This document shows positions 10,931 through 22,262 of a stretch of 64,000 nt of DNA, piece by piece (position 1 is the stretch's first letter; every line of letters begins with the position of its first letter). The notes under the pieces were generated by a model. The model did no database searches and was not told where the DNA came from. It saw nothing but the letters and a program-made list of their open reading frames with translations. The translations under genes and the position numbers were made by a program. Source of the stretch: Chloranthus sessilifolius (Eukaryota; Streptophyta; Magnoliopsida; Chloranthales; Chloranthaceae); NCBI GenBank assembly GCA_021018995.1, contig CM037596.1, positions 11,545,501 through 11,609,500 of the forward strand, written 5' to 3'.

Positions 10931-12141
10931 TCTATTTTGTCAATTTTCTTTGGAAAAACTTTGGGAAACTTAGAGCAAATTTATTTTTCGCCACCATTGA
11001 CACATAATATAATCTTCATGTGATCTAGGTTAAGAACGAGAGACTGTATATGAGGACCTATGGATCATTTTGAACGGCTCAGAATTTAAGGTAGGGAAAA
11101 CTCACTACCAATTACATTTTTTACTGTGATTCATAAATATGATAATATAATCTGTTTTTGTTTTCGATTCGTAGGTTCTTGTGATGTAAGTTGAGTGCGT
11201 TGAATTTATGAATTAAGTTTGGAACCTTGAATTCTTTGATGAGTGTTGAACATCTAAACTCGAAATAGGGACTTGAGATTTTGGTATGAATTGGCACTTG
11301 CAATTTACATATTTGACTTGAATCATCGTTTAGTATGGAATTCATAATTAGAAAGTATTTGATCAATTGGAAGTTAGGAATCATCGTCTCGTACATGAAC
11401 TCTTTGGAAGATGGAACTTATCGAAATAAGAGTTGGAGTTTAAGACTTGAATCTGAAAGTGAATTAGAGTTTATTGATTTGATTGTAGTTGTGTGATTGA
11501 AACCCTTGAACTATGAATCTTAACATTGGAATAGTGATACATAAGTAGACCGGTACGGCGGCTATCCGTACTCATTGCATATCATGCATAAGTGGACCGA
11601 TACGGCGGTTATCTGTACGCATTGCATAACATACATAAGTGCATGATGTGAACTTGTGAGTGTAGTGAAAGATGTGAACTTGTTAGTGTAGTGAACACAG
11701 TAAACTTGTGAGCAAAGTGAATACAGTGAATGGTGGATATTGGATCATTGAAGAGTGAATGAATGAATGAATAAATGAACTCCGTACACAATGAATAATG
11801 GATATGGAATCATTATGCAGTGAATGATGGAATCAAAACTCTGAGCATCAAATTTTTGAATAATGTATAGTGAGTAGGAAAATATGAGCTTTTGTTCTGT
11901 TATCGAGTTGTTGCTCTATTATCTGCTTCTATTTCAATCCTTGAATACATGCCTTGTTTCTACTTCTATTTTTTTCATTGAATACATACTCTGCTTCAAC
12001 TTTTAAATTCATTGATGAATATCTGCCATGTTTCAGCTTTTGCATCTAACAATGAATTCATGTCTTATTTATGTTTTGAAATTTGTCTTTGATTCTATGC
12101 ACTCACATGATGAGATGTAAATGTTATTGATTTTTCTTCTA

Positions 12142-12185
12142 CTGAGCTTAGATTGTTAGCTCATTCTGACTATACGTCACAGGTG
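12142..12185 (+). promoter_or_regulatory. Conserved LTR box in 3' LTR of E
   Basis: This copy has CTGAGCTTAG, GTTAGCTCA and CTATACGTCACAGGTG, almost as in LTR A. Confidence 0.65.
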
Positions 12186-12595
12186 TAGTTCTTGATTGGG
12201 ACCTTGGACTTGAGGAGAATCCAAGTTACCTACTAGAGGGAGATGTTCAATTGGATTTGACATAGTGATTTCTGAGATTTGAGCTTGGTACATTATAGAG
12301 ATTCAGTCTTTGTACATATTTATATACCACTATTTTGGATGATGGTTGGCCATCATCAGTGGTTTATTTTAGTTCTTCCGGTCATGTGTATGAATAGAAA
12401 TGAAATATTTAGTTCTACAAATTATGCTATAACTGCTTTGATATCCACAATATGTGTGAATGTACCAAGTATTCTATAATCAAATTGTGTTATGCAATCT
12501 GGCAGTCCGGATGTTTCCCATTTAGTTTTTGGTTTAAAGAAAAGAACAAAAATATATCTCAGAGAATTGTGTTGAGAAAAATCCAGGCTGTCACA

Positions 12596-13731
12596 GTATT
12601 TGTCCCATATGAAATCTCAGCCATTGATTTACAGTGGTTTGACCCGATTTGGCCACTATTTGACTAACCTATATACCTTTAACAATTATATTAAAATTCA
12701 GGGACATGTACACATTAGTGTAGATTTCCCTTATCAAATTACAGCCCTATTTCATTGTGGTTTGACCTACACAAATTTCGAGGTGGAACTCTATAGATCT
12801 GCCAAAAAATGGGGAATTGGTCAAGATTAGAGCTATCATTTTATGTGAAATGAATCCTTCAAAAATTCTAGAAAAATTAGGGTGTATTTGTAATCAGTTT
12901 TTAAGGTCTTTAAGAAATTCGAGTCATTAGATTGATATGGTTTGACTTGCACAAAATCAGGAATTAAACTGTGTGAATCTGTTTGACAGTGCATAATGCA
13001 CAGTTTCAGATGGTACCTCTGATCAGAAAATTGTGATTTATCCCTAATTAAGCATCTAAGTGGGCATCCAATGGATGTAAGTTGAAGAGCATTGTGAGCT
13101 TTCTAACAAGCTTTCTTTTGTTAATTTTCGATGTCGGAATCAAAAGTTATGACCCGATTTTTGAGGACCATCAAATCTGGCCTTTTAATAGGAACTTTAA
13201 TAAAGTTACTGATCATAGGTTTGCCATGATCAGACCTAATGATATTTGTAGATGCTACTAACTATGAAAGAATAGGCTATGAGTCCTCTTTCACTGGATA
13301 TTGGAAGCACTCAAATATTCAATCGGGATGACATTTGGTGACCTGATTACTGACCAAAGGTAAAAACTGCCGAATTGTATAGAAGTTATATAGTGAGATA
13401 GTCAACTATTTGACTTCTCCCTGAAATTTGTCACTGTGATCATCATAAAGGTCAAAACGCTAGCCTCACAGAGATGGAACCGCTTTGTTTCGTTCTGATC
13501 GATCGACAACATCAATCCTAATGGAATAATTGCTATTCTTGACTTTAATGACTCTATTTTTGGGTTGTGGTCCCTATTGGTAACCAAAATTTTGACCAAA
13601 GGCGGATGAAAAAAATCTAAATTGGAGGACTCTTCATCTATGGCTTGGAAACGACCGAAGAGTCTTGCTATGCTTGGAAAGGTGGGCGAGCACCATGCAT
13701 GGAGGGGGATGCCGTGAATCCGTAGTCACTT
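12596..13731. other. Unassigned intergenic DNA
   Basis: No reading frame with recognisable motifs, no LTR ends and no tandem repeat were found. The phrase GGTTTGACC recurs near 12625 and 12755 (CAGTGGTTTGACCCGATTTGG and TGTGGTTTGACCTACAC), which suggests an old repetitive element I cannot name. Confidence 0.5.
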
Positions 13732-14003
13732 GGGTTGTGTTTGGCATAACTTTCTGCTATCCTTTGCCAGAGCAGAGTTCACATGCTTTAGCAAGTTCTC
13801 ATTCTCTTTACTAATTCCCTCCAAAGTAGGATTTACATGCTCTAGTAGCTACCTCTCCGCTCTCTATTAAACTCCCTAGTAGAGCAAATAAACTTTGCTC
13901 TGGCAAGGAGTGAGCAGAGATGAGGGAGAACTGTTGGGACTTGCTAAAGCAGGTAGAAAGGTGTTAACAAAGAGAATGGAAACTTGTTAAAGCAGCCAAA
14001 TCT
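13732..14003. repeat. Foldback repeat, MITE-like
   Basis: The segment begins GGTTGTGTTTGGCATAACTT, a style of terminus common in plant hAT MITEs. Internal arms pair imperfectly: CCTTTGCCAGAGCAGAGTT (about 13762) with AACTTTGCTCTGGCAAGG (about 13905), and GCTTTAGCAAGT..TCTC with GAGAACTG..ACTTGCTAAAGC. The right terminus is degenerate (AGCAGCCAAATC) and no target duplication was found. Confidence 0.5.
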
Positions 14004-14504
14004 TCTGTAATCGACTCCGTCTGGAGAGACCAAGGGTGAAAGAGAACTTGAAAGTTGCAAGCCTGCCTCATCTTCCTTTGAGACCATTTTCTTTACCATG
14101 TGCCGAGTTAAATATGAACAAGAACTTCCTTAAATGTTATTACCTCAAATGTGGTAGTGAGATATAAACAATACCCTTTTATAGAAAGTTGGTATTCGGT
14201 ATCCAACCCGAGCACCAACTCTCATACATGTCATTTTTGAGACACATGACACTTGGTTTCATCTAGTACTGTCATTTGAATATCATTATCTAATGATTTA
14301 TGGTGTCAAAATTTATGTACAAAAGGAATATATATTTTTTCTTTTTCTTTTAAATGTTTTTTTTTTATAAAAAAGGGAATATTTCTGTCACGGAATGTCA
14401 ATGCTTGTTAAATATTTATGTTTTTATAGATTTATATAGTAGCCGTTAGTTTTTAAAGGATTAACCTTCTCGAACCAGTGTGATAACATATTTTTTTATC
14501 CCAA
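14004..14504. other. Unassigned intergenic DNA
   Basis: AT-rich noncoding sequence with no features I can support. Confidence 0.5.
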
Positions 14505-14630
14505 CCTTTATTTATTTATTTATTTATTATAATTCACTTGAGGTTATAGGGTCCTCACCCTTGCATTAATAATAAAAGGATGAAAAAACACAGCTATAGA
14601 AAACCCAACACCCCCAAGAACACAGAGATC

Positions 14631-15593
14631 TGTTATATTTATTATTAATATAATAAATATTTTAATAATTTAAAGAAAATAAAACTTTATTTGATTTCTT
14701 AGTTTTGGGTTGGGTTTTTAGGCAATAGTTATTCTCAAGTTTTATATGCAAATGAATAGTCCCACATTGGTAAAAAATAAAAAGTGCCTAGGCTATATAT
14801 AGAACCTTTCACCTTCTATTATTGTTTAACAATAATAAGAGAAGAGTGTGCCTAGCAGCGAGCCGCCGCATTCGCGTGTGTGCGTGGCGATTGGCGTTTA
14901 GGCGCATTGGCGCTTTAGGCGCTCACGCACTTTGCACTTTGCGTCGCGCATCGTCATAAGAGAGGTTTGAATTTTGACGAGGCGGATCAGCGGTCAGATT
15001 ATTCGTGGGTTGGGTCGGGCCTAATGGGTCACTATTCAACGGGTCAATTCGGTCTATTGGGCCAAACGGATTGGTCAAACATTGACCGTTGGACCCAACC
15101 GTTTTATAACCGCTTATAAAGGTGTATAACCATTCGAATTTGAATTCGAAAAGTTACAACCTTTCATGCAGCCGTTGGATGTAGCGGTTGGGATCTTTGA
15201 AAGATCTGAGCCGTCCAAAATATGACTGTTGGTCCAACAGTCATATTGAAATTTCTATATAAGGAGGCCTTAGGACACAGATTGAAACACTCTGAAATCC
15301 ATCGGAATCCTTGCATAAAACTTGAGAATTCCTCTTGCTATCTTCTTTTGGTGGTACTCCATCGGATTGAGTTTTCTGGGGCGATCCTCTACTGTTGCAA
15401 AGTAACGGATCGCATCCAAGAGATTGGGCTCGTTGTATCCTGGAAACGTCTCGCTGGAACCCTTTTGCAAACTCGAAGATTTACTCGAGTAGGGAGCGAA
15501 TAGCGTTTTAAAGACAACGATTACGTGCCTCGAGTCCAATTCTCTTGCCCTTTTCATCATTTTCGGATTTCTGTTCTCAAATTTCATCTAACA
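14631..15593 (+). mobile_element. Solo LTR, probably Ty1/copia, with 5-bp target duplication
   Basis: This 963-bp unit starts TGTTATATTT and ends ATCTAACA. It is flanked on both sides by AGATC (14626-14630 and 15594-15598), a perfect 5-bp target duplication. TATA-like boxes are at 14794-14802 (CTATATATAG) and 15254-15261 (CTATATAAG). No internal domain is present, so it is the product of LTR-LTR recombination. Strand and copia assignment are inferred from the TATA orientation and the AGTCCCACATTGG style and are less certain than the ends. It sits in the 3' end of LINE G. Confidence 0.85.
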
Positions 15594-17030
15594 AGATCTA
15601 CCTAAAAAATCTGAAACTAGGTCCCCATTGAGCAAGAAACTCAACAGAGAGACACCAAATCAGCTAAGAACTCAGAAAAAATTTCCACTAATCATCAATT
15701 TGGAAGTCTGTCTCCACTACGTCTATCTTTCGAATACAATCTTGAATTGAATAAGGAGAAATCAGATTCTTGGCTCGTGCCCATTGCAAAACTTTAGTCT
15801 GCACTTCTCAACCAATCTGTGACTCAATTTCATTACCTTCAAAGACTCCTATTTCTTTCTTTCCAAATCACCCAGAAAATTGCAAAAGGAATAAGATCCC
15901 ATATTTCCCTTCTTCTGCATCCTCCAATACCTTTGCTCCACTATCCTACAAGAGTGGCGCATTTCTCCGACATGACCCAAGACATGTTGAACTAACCTAA
16001 GATGAAATTCCATATGACGGCAGCGAAAGAACAATGGATGAGCATATGATTTGTACTTTCCTCCTTTGTTTACATAGAACGCATCGATTAGCTAGGAAGA
16101 ATCCCCTAGCTTGTAAATTGTCTACGGTAAGAATTTTGTTGATCATCACTTGCCACATGAAGACAATAACACGGCAAGGAGCTTTTGCTTTCCAAATCCA
16201 AAGCCACGACAGCTTCAGAGTCACCCCACTCGCCAATTTATGATAAAGAAAATACACCTTGAACCTTCAGAAGGATGATCATTCCATATCGGGGAATCTA
16301 AGGTAAGAGGTTTAATTCCCGGAAAGGAATTCAGAATAGACAATAAATTTGAAATCTGGTTTATCTCAGCATCGTAGAGTCTTCTAGATATAACTAAGTT
16401 CCATTGAATTTGCGTCCCCTCCGATATATCTGCTACCTCAAAAACAGAAGCATCTTGATTTCACACTAAATGAAATATATTAGGAAAACTGATCTTAAAG
16501 GAGCGATTGCAAATCCAATTATCGTGCTAAAAAGAAGTGTTTCCTCCATTGCGAATGTTAATTCTAAAACACTCCCTAAAAGTTTCTTGGTACTTACATA
16601 TAGAATTCCATAATCCTTATCTGTGATGAGCATCGGATTGAACATCCTAAAGACTACCGCCAGAGCCATATTTGTCTATAAGAACTCGCCTCTATAACGA
16701 ATTCCTTTCTGTTTCTATTCGCCACAACCATTTGACTAGTAAAGACTTGTTAAAAGGCCTTAAACTAATAATTCCAACACCTCCATCATCCTTAATTCTG
16801 CATATAAGGCGCCAATATATCAATGGTGTGAATCTTTGATTTCTCTTTGGAACCAACCCATAAAAAATCTCTCTAAATTCTTTTCAGCTTTTGTATGACC
16901 TATGTTAAGTATTGAAACAAGGACATAAAATAAATTGGGAGCGCCGAAAGTGTGGATTTAATAAGAATGGTTTATCAGCAAAAGAGAACATCTTTCCTTT
17001 CCAGCCTTCCATTTTTCTTTTTGCTCTTTC
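15594..17030 (-). pseudogene. LINE G: C-terminal RT and zinc-binding (zf-RVT) remnant
   Basis: On the minus strand the stretch reads WIWKAKAPCRVIVFMWQ (about 16180) and then DNLQARGFFLANRCVLCKQ. A HMLIHCSFAAVIWNF-type segment and WVIWKERN follow (about 15870). This is the order of the zinc-binding region found after RT in plant L1 LINEs: Cys-Cys, then His-Cys. The upstream half (16260-17030) is badly decayed and only matches in short patches. Frame changes and stops are frequent. Confidence 0.75.
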
Positions 17031-17054
17031 AATGATGGGGAACCACAAGTTTCT

Positions 17055-17641
17055 TTTTGCCAAGTCCTCCTATTCTCTGCAAGTGGACCACTCCTCCGAT
17101 TGGTGTTTTAAAATTAAACACTGATGCCTCGAAGGTTGATGATAGATATAGCATTGGTGGCATTCTAAGGGATCACAACGGTAATCACATTGCCAATTTT
17201 CATGGCCCTACTTTAGCTCATGATATTACCCATGCTGAATTTAATGCTATCCATCAAGGACTTATTCTTGGGACTTCGCTTCAACATAAAAATCTCATTG
17301 TGGAATCTGATTCTCTCCTTGCAATTCGCTGCATTACTAATCGGTGCATAATTCCTTGGAAATATACCTTCTCTGTTCAATCAATGATTTCCCTCACCCA
17401 TAGCTTCCAAAATTGTTCATTTAACCACATATGGAGGGAGATGAATTATAGTGCTGATCTTCTAGCTCGATTAAGGATGGATGTTGATGATGTTATTAGA
17501 TGGTTTGGTTCTGATATTTCTTTCATTATTAACTCTCGCTTGAGAGAGGATTTGATTTGTATTCAATATCGCATGTAATCTCGTCTTTCTTAATAAATAA
17601 GGTGGGGACCCTCCAACCCCTTTACCTATCCAAAAAAAAAA
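17055..17641 (+). mobile_element. 5'-truncated LINE H inserted in LINE G (24-bp target duplication)
   Basis: This is a 587-bp LINE tail: the end of an RNase H reading frame, a short 3' UTR with AATAAATAAGG, and poly(A) at 17632-17643. It is flanked by a 24-bp exact direct repeat beginning AATGATGGGG (17031-17054 and 17642-17665). Extreme 5' truncation, poly(A) and a long target duplication are the hallmarks of target-primed reverse transcription. Confidence 0.92.
17057..17578 (+). pseudogene. RNase H-like domain of LINE H (RVT_3 type), 5'-truncated
   Basis: The 173-residue open frame reads cleanly to its stop at 17578. It shows LNTDAS (first catalytic Asp), GGILRDHNGN, HAEFNAIHQGL (catalytic Glu), VESDSLLAI (second Asp) and IWREMNYSADLLAR (final Asp in the C-terminal helix). 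This is the C-terminal RNase H of plant L1-type LINEs. The upstream RT and endonuclease were never inserted, so the frame is a fragment with no promoter of its own. The absence of stops suggests a fairly recent insertion compared with its neighbours. Confidence 0.85.
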
Positions 17642-17665
17642 AATGATGGGGAACCACAAGTTTCT

Positions 17666-18054
17666 CCTCGGACATCCAGGGCCTATAGGAAGACACAGAT
17701 AATTGAATGGAAGACCAGTCTTGCAGCCAATAGTGCTAGCAAGCCTATCCACCTTTGCATCGACCTTAGAAATTCCAATCAAGCTAGACTTAACCAAATT
17801 AATTTTCAGACTAGATACGGCTTTAAAATAATGCATGATTTTTCTAACCCCAATAAGCTCCTCCTCGCCCCCTTTTATGAAGAGAATAGTATCATCCGCA
17901 TATTATAAATGAGATATCTCGCAACTAGTTGACAATATCTTGAAGCCTTTGAATACTCCAACCTCCGACGCTTCATCAATTAAGATGGAGAAACCTAGCA
18001 CCGTCAAAAGAAATAAAAAAGGAGAGAGAGGATCTCCTTGCCGAATCCCGACCT
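17666..18054 (-). pseudogene. LINE G: reverse transcriptase catalytic part
   Basis: The minus strand reads IRQGDPLSPF near 18050, then YADDTIL at about 17890-17912 (the catalytic YADD box) with a stop just before it. FKAVSSLKINLVKSSLIGI and LASTIGCKTGLPFNYLCLP follow at about 17700-17830. These are the consecutive C-terminal RT motifs of plant L1 LINEs. The 5' end is lost at about 18054, where the MITE-containing DNA begins. Confidence 0.85.
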
Positions 18055-18078
18055 TCTATACATATATATTTGTACAGT

Positions 18079-18212
18079 GTTATACAATGGACAATATTTA
18101 GTACACAATTTTGCAGGCGGCTTATGTGGGGTGACGTGACTGACTGTGCAGCCAGTCACATCGTGCCACATAAGCTGTCTGCAAAATTGTCCCCCAATTT
18201 ATAATTTTCCTA
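18079..18212. mobile_element. Foldback MITE family 1, copy 1
   Basis: The arms TTTTGCAGGCGGCTTATGTGG and CCACATAAGCTGTCTGCAAAA pair over about 20 bp. The loop side carries GTGACTGACTG and CAGCCAGTCAC, a second inner stem. The outer end GTTATACAATGGACAAT recurs, reversed, at the right end of copy 3 (about 29317-29333). A partial copy with the same inner words lies at 18250-18330. Confidence 0.75.
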
Positions 18213-18249
18213 TATATTTAGAGCAAAGAAATATATCTTAAAACATGAT

Positions 18250-18330
18250 GGCTGCACATGTGCAGCCAGTCACATCGCGCCACATAAATTGTCTGCAAAA
18301 TTGTCTCTCAAAAATTGTCCACCAGTTTAT
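18250..18330. repeat. Foldback MITE family 1, partial copy 2
   Basis: GCTGCACATGTGCAGC and GCCAGTCACATCG, then GCCACATAAATTGTCTGCAAAATTGTC, repeat the right half of copy 1. Confidence 0.65.
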
Positions 18331-18670
18331 AATTCTTCTATATATTTAGATCAAAGAAGTGTATCCTAAAATGTGACCGGTGAAGGAAGCCACTTAGCAG
18401 TTGGCACATTGGTTGGGTGCCTCATCCAAACTCCATGTTGAAAGCAAACCTTCTCCCACGTCCCCACGCTTCCAACATTTTTATCATTTTTACCCTGTAT
18501 GCTATGTGCGGCACTGTACCCTTCACGGTAAAAATAAGAAAGGCTTAAAAAATTGGACTTCTAGTAAACTAGCCTTAATGTGCGGGCTCTTGACCAAACA
18601 CGGTACCAATGCACACAAATATTTCCATTATGTACTGTTTTGAAAATAATCGCCTTATATAGGGCATTGT

Positions 18671-18892
18671 ACCCGAAGATGTCTAATCGGATACGAGAAT
18701 CGGGTATCGGTCTATGGAGGATCGATACGAATCAGCCGATACGTATCGGTCGATACGGATAAGTATCTGCCAATTTAAAAAAAAAAAACTAAAACTCGGT
18801 AGAAACAAAGACGTATCGGCCGATATGGGACCGATACCAATACGTATCGGTATCGGCCAATATTTGATACCATGTTATGCCCTATGAATTTT
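18671..18892. mobile_element. Palindrome-rich MITE (GATACGTATC family), copy 1
   Basis: Several CCGATACGTATCGG-type words surround an A-rich centre. The ends ATAGGGCATTGTACC (about 18658) and GATACCATGTTATGCCCTAT (about 18870) are inverted relative to each other. No target duplication was found for this copy. Confidence 0.6.
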
Positions 18893-19154
18893 TAAAAATT
18901 TTAACTATATAAGGTATGTCAGTTGTAAGCATAGGCAAATCACTAATGTCGCCAAAATTTGCCAAAAAGGGGGTTTAATCAATTTTTTGGGAAAAATTCG
19001 TAAATTTTGATACTTTAATTTAGTATATATATTTTAGTACTTTCTTTTGAAATATTAAATATATTTTCTATATACTTTGAATCCCCAATATTTTGCCAAA
19101 TTTTTTTCGAAGGTTATTGAAATTAATCCGAAATCTATCGAAAGGACCCCTCAC

Positions 19155-19370
19155 CAATGTAACAAACTTGGTATCGGTATCGGGTATCGGTCCTTGGAGG
19201 ACCAATATGAAACAGCCGATACCGATACGTATCGGCCTTTTTAAAAAAATAAATAAAATTAAAATTAAAAATATAAGTATCGGATGATACCGGATACGTA
19301 TCGCCCGCATCGGTCGATATTGATACCAATACTGAGTTGGATACTCGATACGTATTGGTGCTGAGACGGA
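19155..19370. mobile_element. Palindrome-rich MITE, copy 2
   Basis: It begins AATGTAACAAACTTGG, close to the AAGGTAACAAATACGG terminus of copy 3. It continues with GGTATCGGGTATCGGTCC, GGAGGACCAATATG and CCGATACGTATCGGCC. The right end is degenerate. Confidence 0.65.
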
Positions 19371-20287
19371 TTCGTTTGCTGAGAAATCGAAAAATGGCCG
19401 AAAAAGAAATTTGCCACTATAGTTGTAATTACTTGTAAAATTATTTATCTAACCTCTAAACACTCTCGGCAAAGGCCGTTTGGACTCCTTAGTAAAAAAT
19501 TTTAATATAATAAAAAGTTAGCATTATTTTAAAGGGGAGAGTTGTTTTGGCAAATAAATATTTGTTCATTGAATAATAATTAACGTACTTTTTTTATTAG
19601 TTGGCGACTTTTCTCCTATGGGAGAGGAGACTATTAAACCATTAAAAACTAAAAAGATATTTATATGTTTTGTAATCTAGCGCCGAAAGTCTCATTTGGC
19701 CACTCTCCTCTTAGGCCTTGTTTGGCAAAATTTATAGAAAAGTTTTTTTTTTTCAAATTTTTTATTTTTAATAAAAAATTCCGTGCTGTGGAAAAGAAAA
19801 TTTCAGCGGTTTGGCACATTAAAATATGTGTTTTAGCATATACTATTAAAATGGGTCTGTTCTCATACCATTAAAATATTTTCATGATTATGTCATGTGC
19901 GACAAATTTGTAATGAATCTAATCAGCCTGATTGGTTGTCCATCATCGGAACATATTTCATTTAAAAAATCACTCCTATAAGACTATGCAAACTACCTTA
20001 TCAATGAGCTTCAATATTAGCAAATTACATTATATTAGGGTACCTTTATTAGCGTCCTTGAAATCTGGTTGGGCTCCTACCCTAAAATTCATTGATTGTT
20101 TTCAATCAAACAGTGGAGATCATATTTCGCTCCAACCTTCCACACAATGGATGTTGATGCCATGAACATATCATCATGGCACAAATCCCAAATATGATAG
20201 CCATTTATCAGGTCATCACATAAAGTTTATACAACGTAAGATTATATTAAAATATTACAAATAATGGCATATTTGCAAATATAACAA
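19371..20287. other. Unassigned intergenic DNA
   Basis: AT-rich. A GGCCTTGTTTGGC word at about 19713 and CCAAACAAGGCC at about 21072 are inverted and could be termini of an old hAT-like element. I found no matching target duplication, so it is not called. Confidence 0.45.
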
Positions 20288-20440
20288 CACTACAAAAAAT
20301 AAGACTATTAGAGGCATCCAAAAACTGCCACTAATACCCTTATCACTAATAATCTTAATAGCTTTTAATAATTTTCTTGTTAATAGCGACAGTTTTCTGC
20401 TACAAAAAACTGCTACTAATAGTTTTAATTTTTATAGAAA
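20288..20440. repeat. CACTA-type MITE, left part
   Basis: The terminus CACTACAAAAAATAAGACTA, followed by ACTGCCACTAATA and CTGCTACTAATAG, belongs to the same family as the complete copy at 22263-22397. No right terminus was found. Confidence 0.5.
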
Positions 20441-21434
20441 TTTATAACATTCAAATGTGTGTAATAGACTAATAGTTCAACAAGCTATGCAAATCCAACA
20501 ATTAAAATGGTAGACTACACTAAAAATGGCACCTTTAATTTTCAACCCAAATTCTTCTCACTCAACTTGGGTTTCACTTGTTAAACCATTGACTTCTTTT
20601 TATCTATCATAGAGATTTTTTCCGGCCCAATATATGACAAAATGGATCTTTAGATCATCACCTTTTTATTAAACCATCATATTTTTATTCAGCATGACAC
20701 CCATCTCCAAATGTGATCCAAGAACCATATTTAATGTATGGCCATGGTGACATTCACTTTTTGAAATCTATTCCAAATAGAGTCAGAATTTGTTTGTTTG
20801 ATGGTAGAAAGATTTATTTGTATAAGATTGGCGGGTAAGATGAAACTCCATCGTCATATTTAAGGAAGTTACCAGTTTAACCATATTAAATCAAAATTCA
20901 GAAGGAAGAATCTTGAACGGTAAATAAGGTACCTATTTAAAACCCTCTAGGGTGCCGCTGTTTTCGCCAGAACTCAAGCAAAATAAAGTTTCAGCAAAAC
21001 CTTTGCTGGAAATTTAATTTGAGTTCTTTGATTTTTTTACCAAAAAGCGTGGGACCCACATATCAGCTATGTGGCCAAACAAGGCCTTAGGGTAGCTCTA
21101 TATGCACCTACTGAATCTCTAAAAGTACCAACATTGAAAACCAGTGATTGATTTGAATCACACGATGGAGATTAATTTTTTTACGAATCTTCCACATAAT
21201 GCAAGCTTGATACCATGCACATAACTTTAGACAATCATATTTTGATTCCATTTGGCATACATCACCAAAAGTGATTCGAGAACTATATTTTATCAGACAA
21301 TCATGATACAGTGTATGCCACATGAAGAACAATCTGTCCGACTGATGGTATGCCTATCTCTCAAGATCAACTGTATGGAAGATTGGGACAACAAATCAAT
21401 GATCCCCATCATCGGATTAAAGGCAGTTTTCTAC
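20441..21434. other. Unassigned intergenic DNA
   Basis: Positions 20640-20790 and 21230-21330 share short phrases (TGATCCAAGAACCATATTT and TGATTCGAGAACTATATTT), so part of it may be an old duplication. No coding motif was found. Confidence 0.45.
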
Positions 21435-21443
21435 GTTAGTAGC

Positions 21444-21530
21444 AAGGTAACAAATACGGTATTGGGATCCGGTATCGGTCCTTAGAGGACCGATACATAT
21501 CGGCCTATTTAAAAAAACAAAAATTAAATA

Positions 21531-21625
<95 letters not shown>

Positions 21626-21756
21626 GGCCGATACGTAATGGCGCCGATACGTATCGGCCAATACTGAGTTGGATACTCGATGCATAATGGTGCCGCTATA
21701 TATTGGTTTACCGAAAAACCGATATATATCGGTATTGGCCGAAATTTAATACCCTA
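21444..21756. mobile_element. Palindrome-rich MITE, copy 3, with 9-bp target duplication
   Basis: It is flanked by GTTAGTAGC at 21435-21443 and 21757-21765. The ends AAGGTAACAAATACGG and, inverted, AGGGTATTAAATTTCGG are similar. A 9-bp duplication is typical of Mutator-like elements. The centre carries (TA)n and (GT)n microsatellites at 21538-21624. Confidence 0.85.
21538..21624. repeat. (TA)n then (GT)n microsatellite
   Basis: About 26 TA units followed directly by about 17 GT units, inside MITE copy 3. Confidence 0.95.
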
Positions 21757-21765
21757 GTTAGTAGC

Positions 21766-22262
21766 CTTAAAGATTCGGTAGGTTCAAATAGAGCTACCCT
21801 TCCTCCTATTGGATAGGTGATGCTCATTCACAAATTGTCGGAATCATTCAAATTTTTGGCAAAAATTCTTTGAATAGGTGGTCTTGTGAACTTTATTAGA
21901 ATATTCACTTTATTCATGGATTTTTCAAATTTTTATCGATTGTTTTTCAATTTCTTTGAATTTTTGTCATTGTGACACATGCTACTAATCGTATTTTATA
22001 TTATTTTCTAATGAGTGTAAATTGTTAATGCATGCCAATTATGTAATATAAAATTTTGTTATTTAAGAACATCTTTTATAGCTTTAAAGAGGTTAATATA
22101 CATTTATATATATGTTAATTAAAGGATCGAGACTATGCGTCCAAATTAGCCTTGAGGACTGCGTCCAAACCATCCGGGCATCATGTGGCACTCATCACAA
22201 AGATTAAGTGTCACGGAAACTTGGATAAGATTGAGCAAATACTACAAAAAAAAATAAGGACT
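21766..22262. other. Unassigned AT-rich DNA
   Basis: No gene was found. A stray CACTA-type terminus, TACTACAAAAAAAAATAAGG, lies at 22241-22260 next to the complete copy. Confidence 0.5.

Larger units (their letters stand above)
5093..12595 (+). mobile_element. Element E: complete non-autonomous Tekay-like Ty3/gypsy element
   Basis: Both LTRs (5093-7911 and 9815-12595) start TGTAACATCCCAAAA and end GGCTGTCACA. A degenerate initiator-Met-type PBS follows the first LTR and a polypurine tract precedes the second. The flanks are GTATG before and GTATT after, consistent with a 5-bp target duplication carrying one later change. The internal part is only 1.9 kb and holds a decayed gag. Protease, RT, RNase H and integrase are absent, so the element could only have moved with proteins from a relative. 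The LTR copies differ at many sites, pointing to an old insertion. Confidence 0.9.
9815..12595 (+). repeat. 3' LTR of element E
   Basis: This is the partner of 5093-7911, starting TGTAACATCCC after AAGGTGGGAAGAA and ending GCTGTCACA. It keeps the TATA box (10166-10173), a palindrome cluster and the conserved box at 12142-12185. It is followed by GTATT, close to the GTATG before the 5' LTR. Confidence 0.9.
14505..18054 (-). mobile_element. LINE G (L1 type), 5'-truncated, twice interrupted
   Basis: Read on the minus strand, it begins inside reverse transcriptase (IRQGDPLSPF at about 18050) and passes through RT, the RT-linked zinc-binding region and a short 3' UTR. It ends with an (AAAT)n tail at about 14508-14530. 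The 3' end TTATTATTAATGCAAGGGTGAGGACCC resembles the end of the plus-strand LINE at 17580-17640. Two later insertions split it: a copia solo LTR (14631-15593) and a LINE tail (17055-17641). Many stops are present. I could not identify the target duplication of G itself. Confidence 0.8.

Noticed and set aside
15222-15503. A 93-codon plus-strand frame and a 105-codon minus-strand frame overlapping it
   Set aside because: Both lie in the copia solo LTR, which has exact ends and target duplication; the frames are chance.
19711-21088. Inverted GGCCTTGTTTGGC / CCAAACAAGGCC words 1.4 kb apart, as an hAT-like element
   Set aside because: No 8-bp target duplication and no further similarity of the ends; the word is common in plant DNA.
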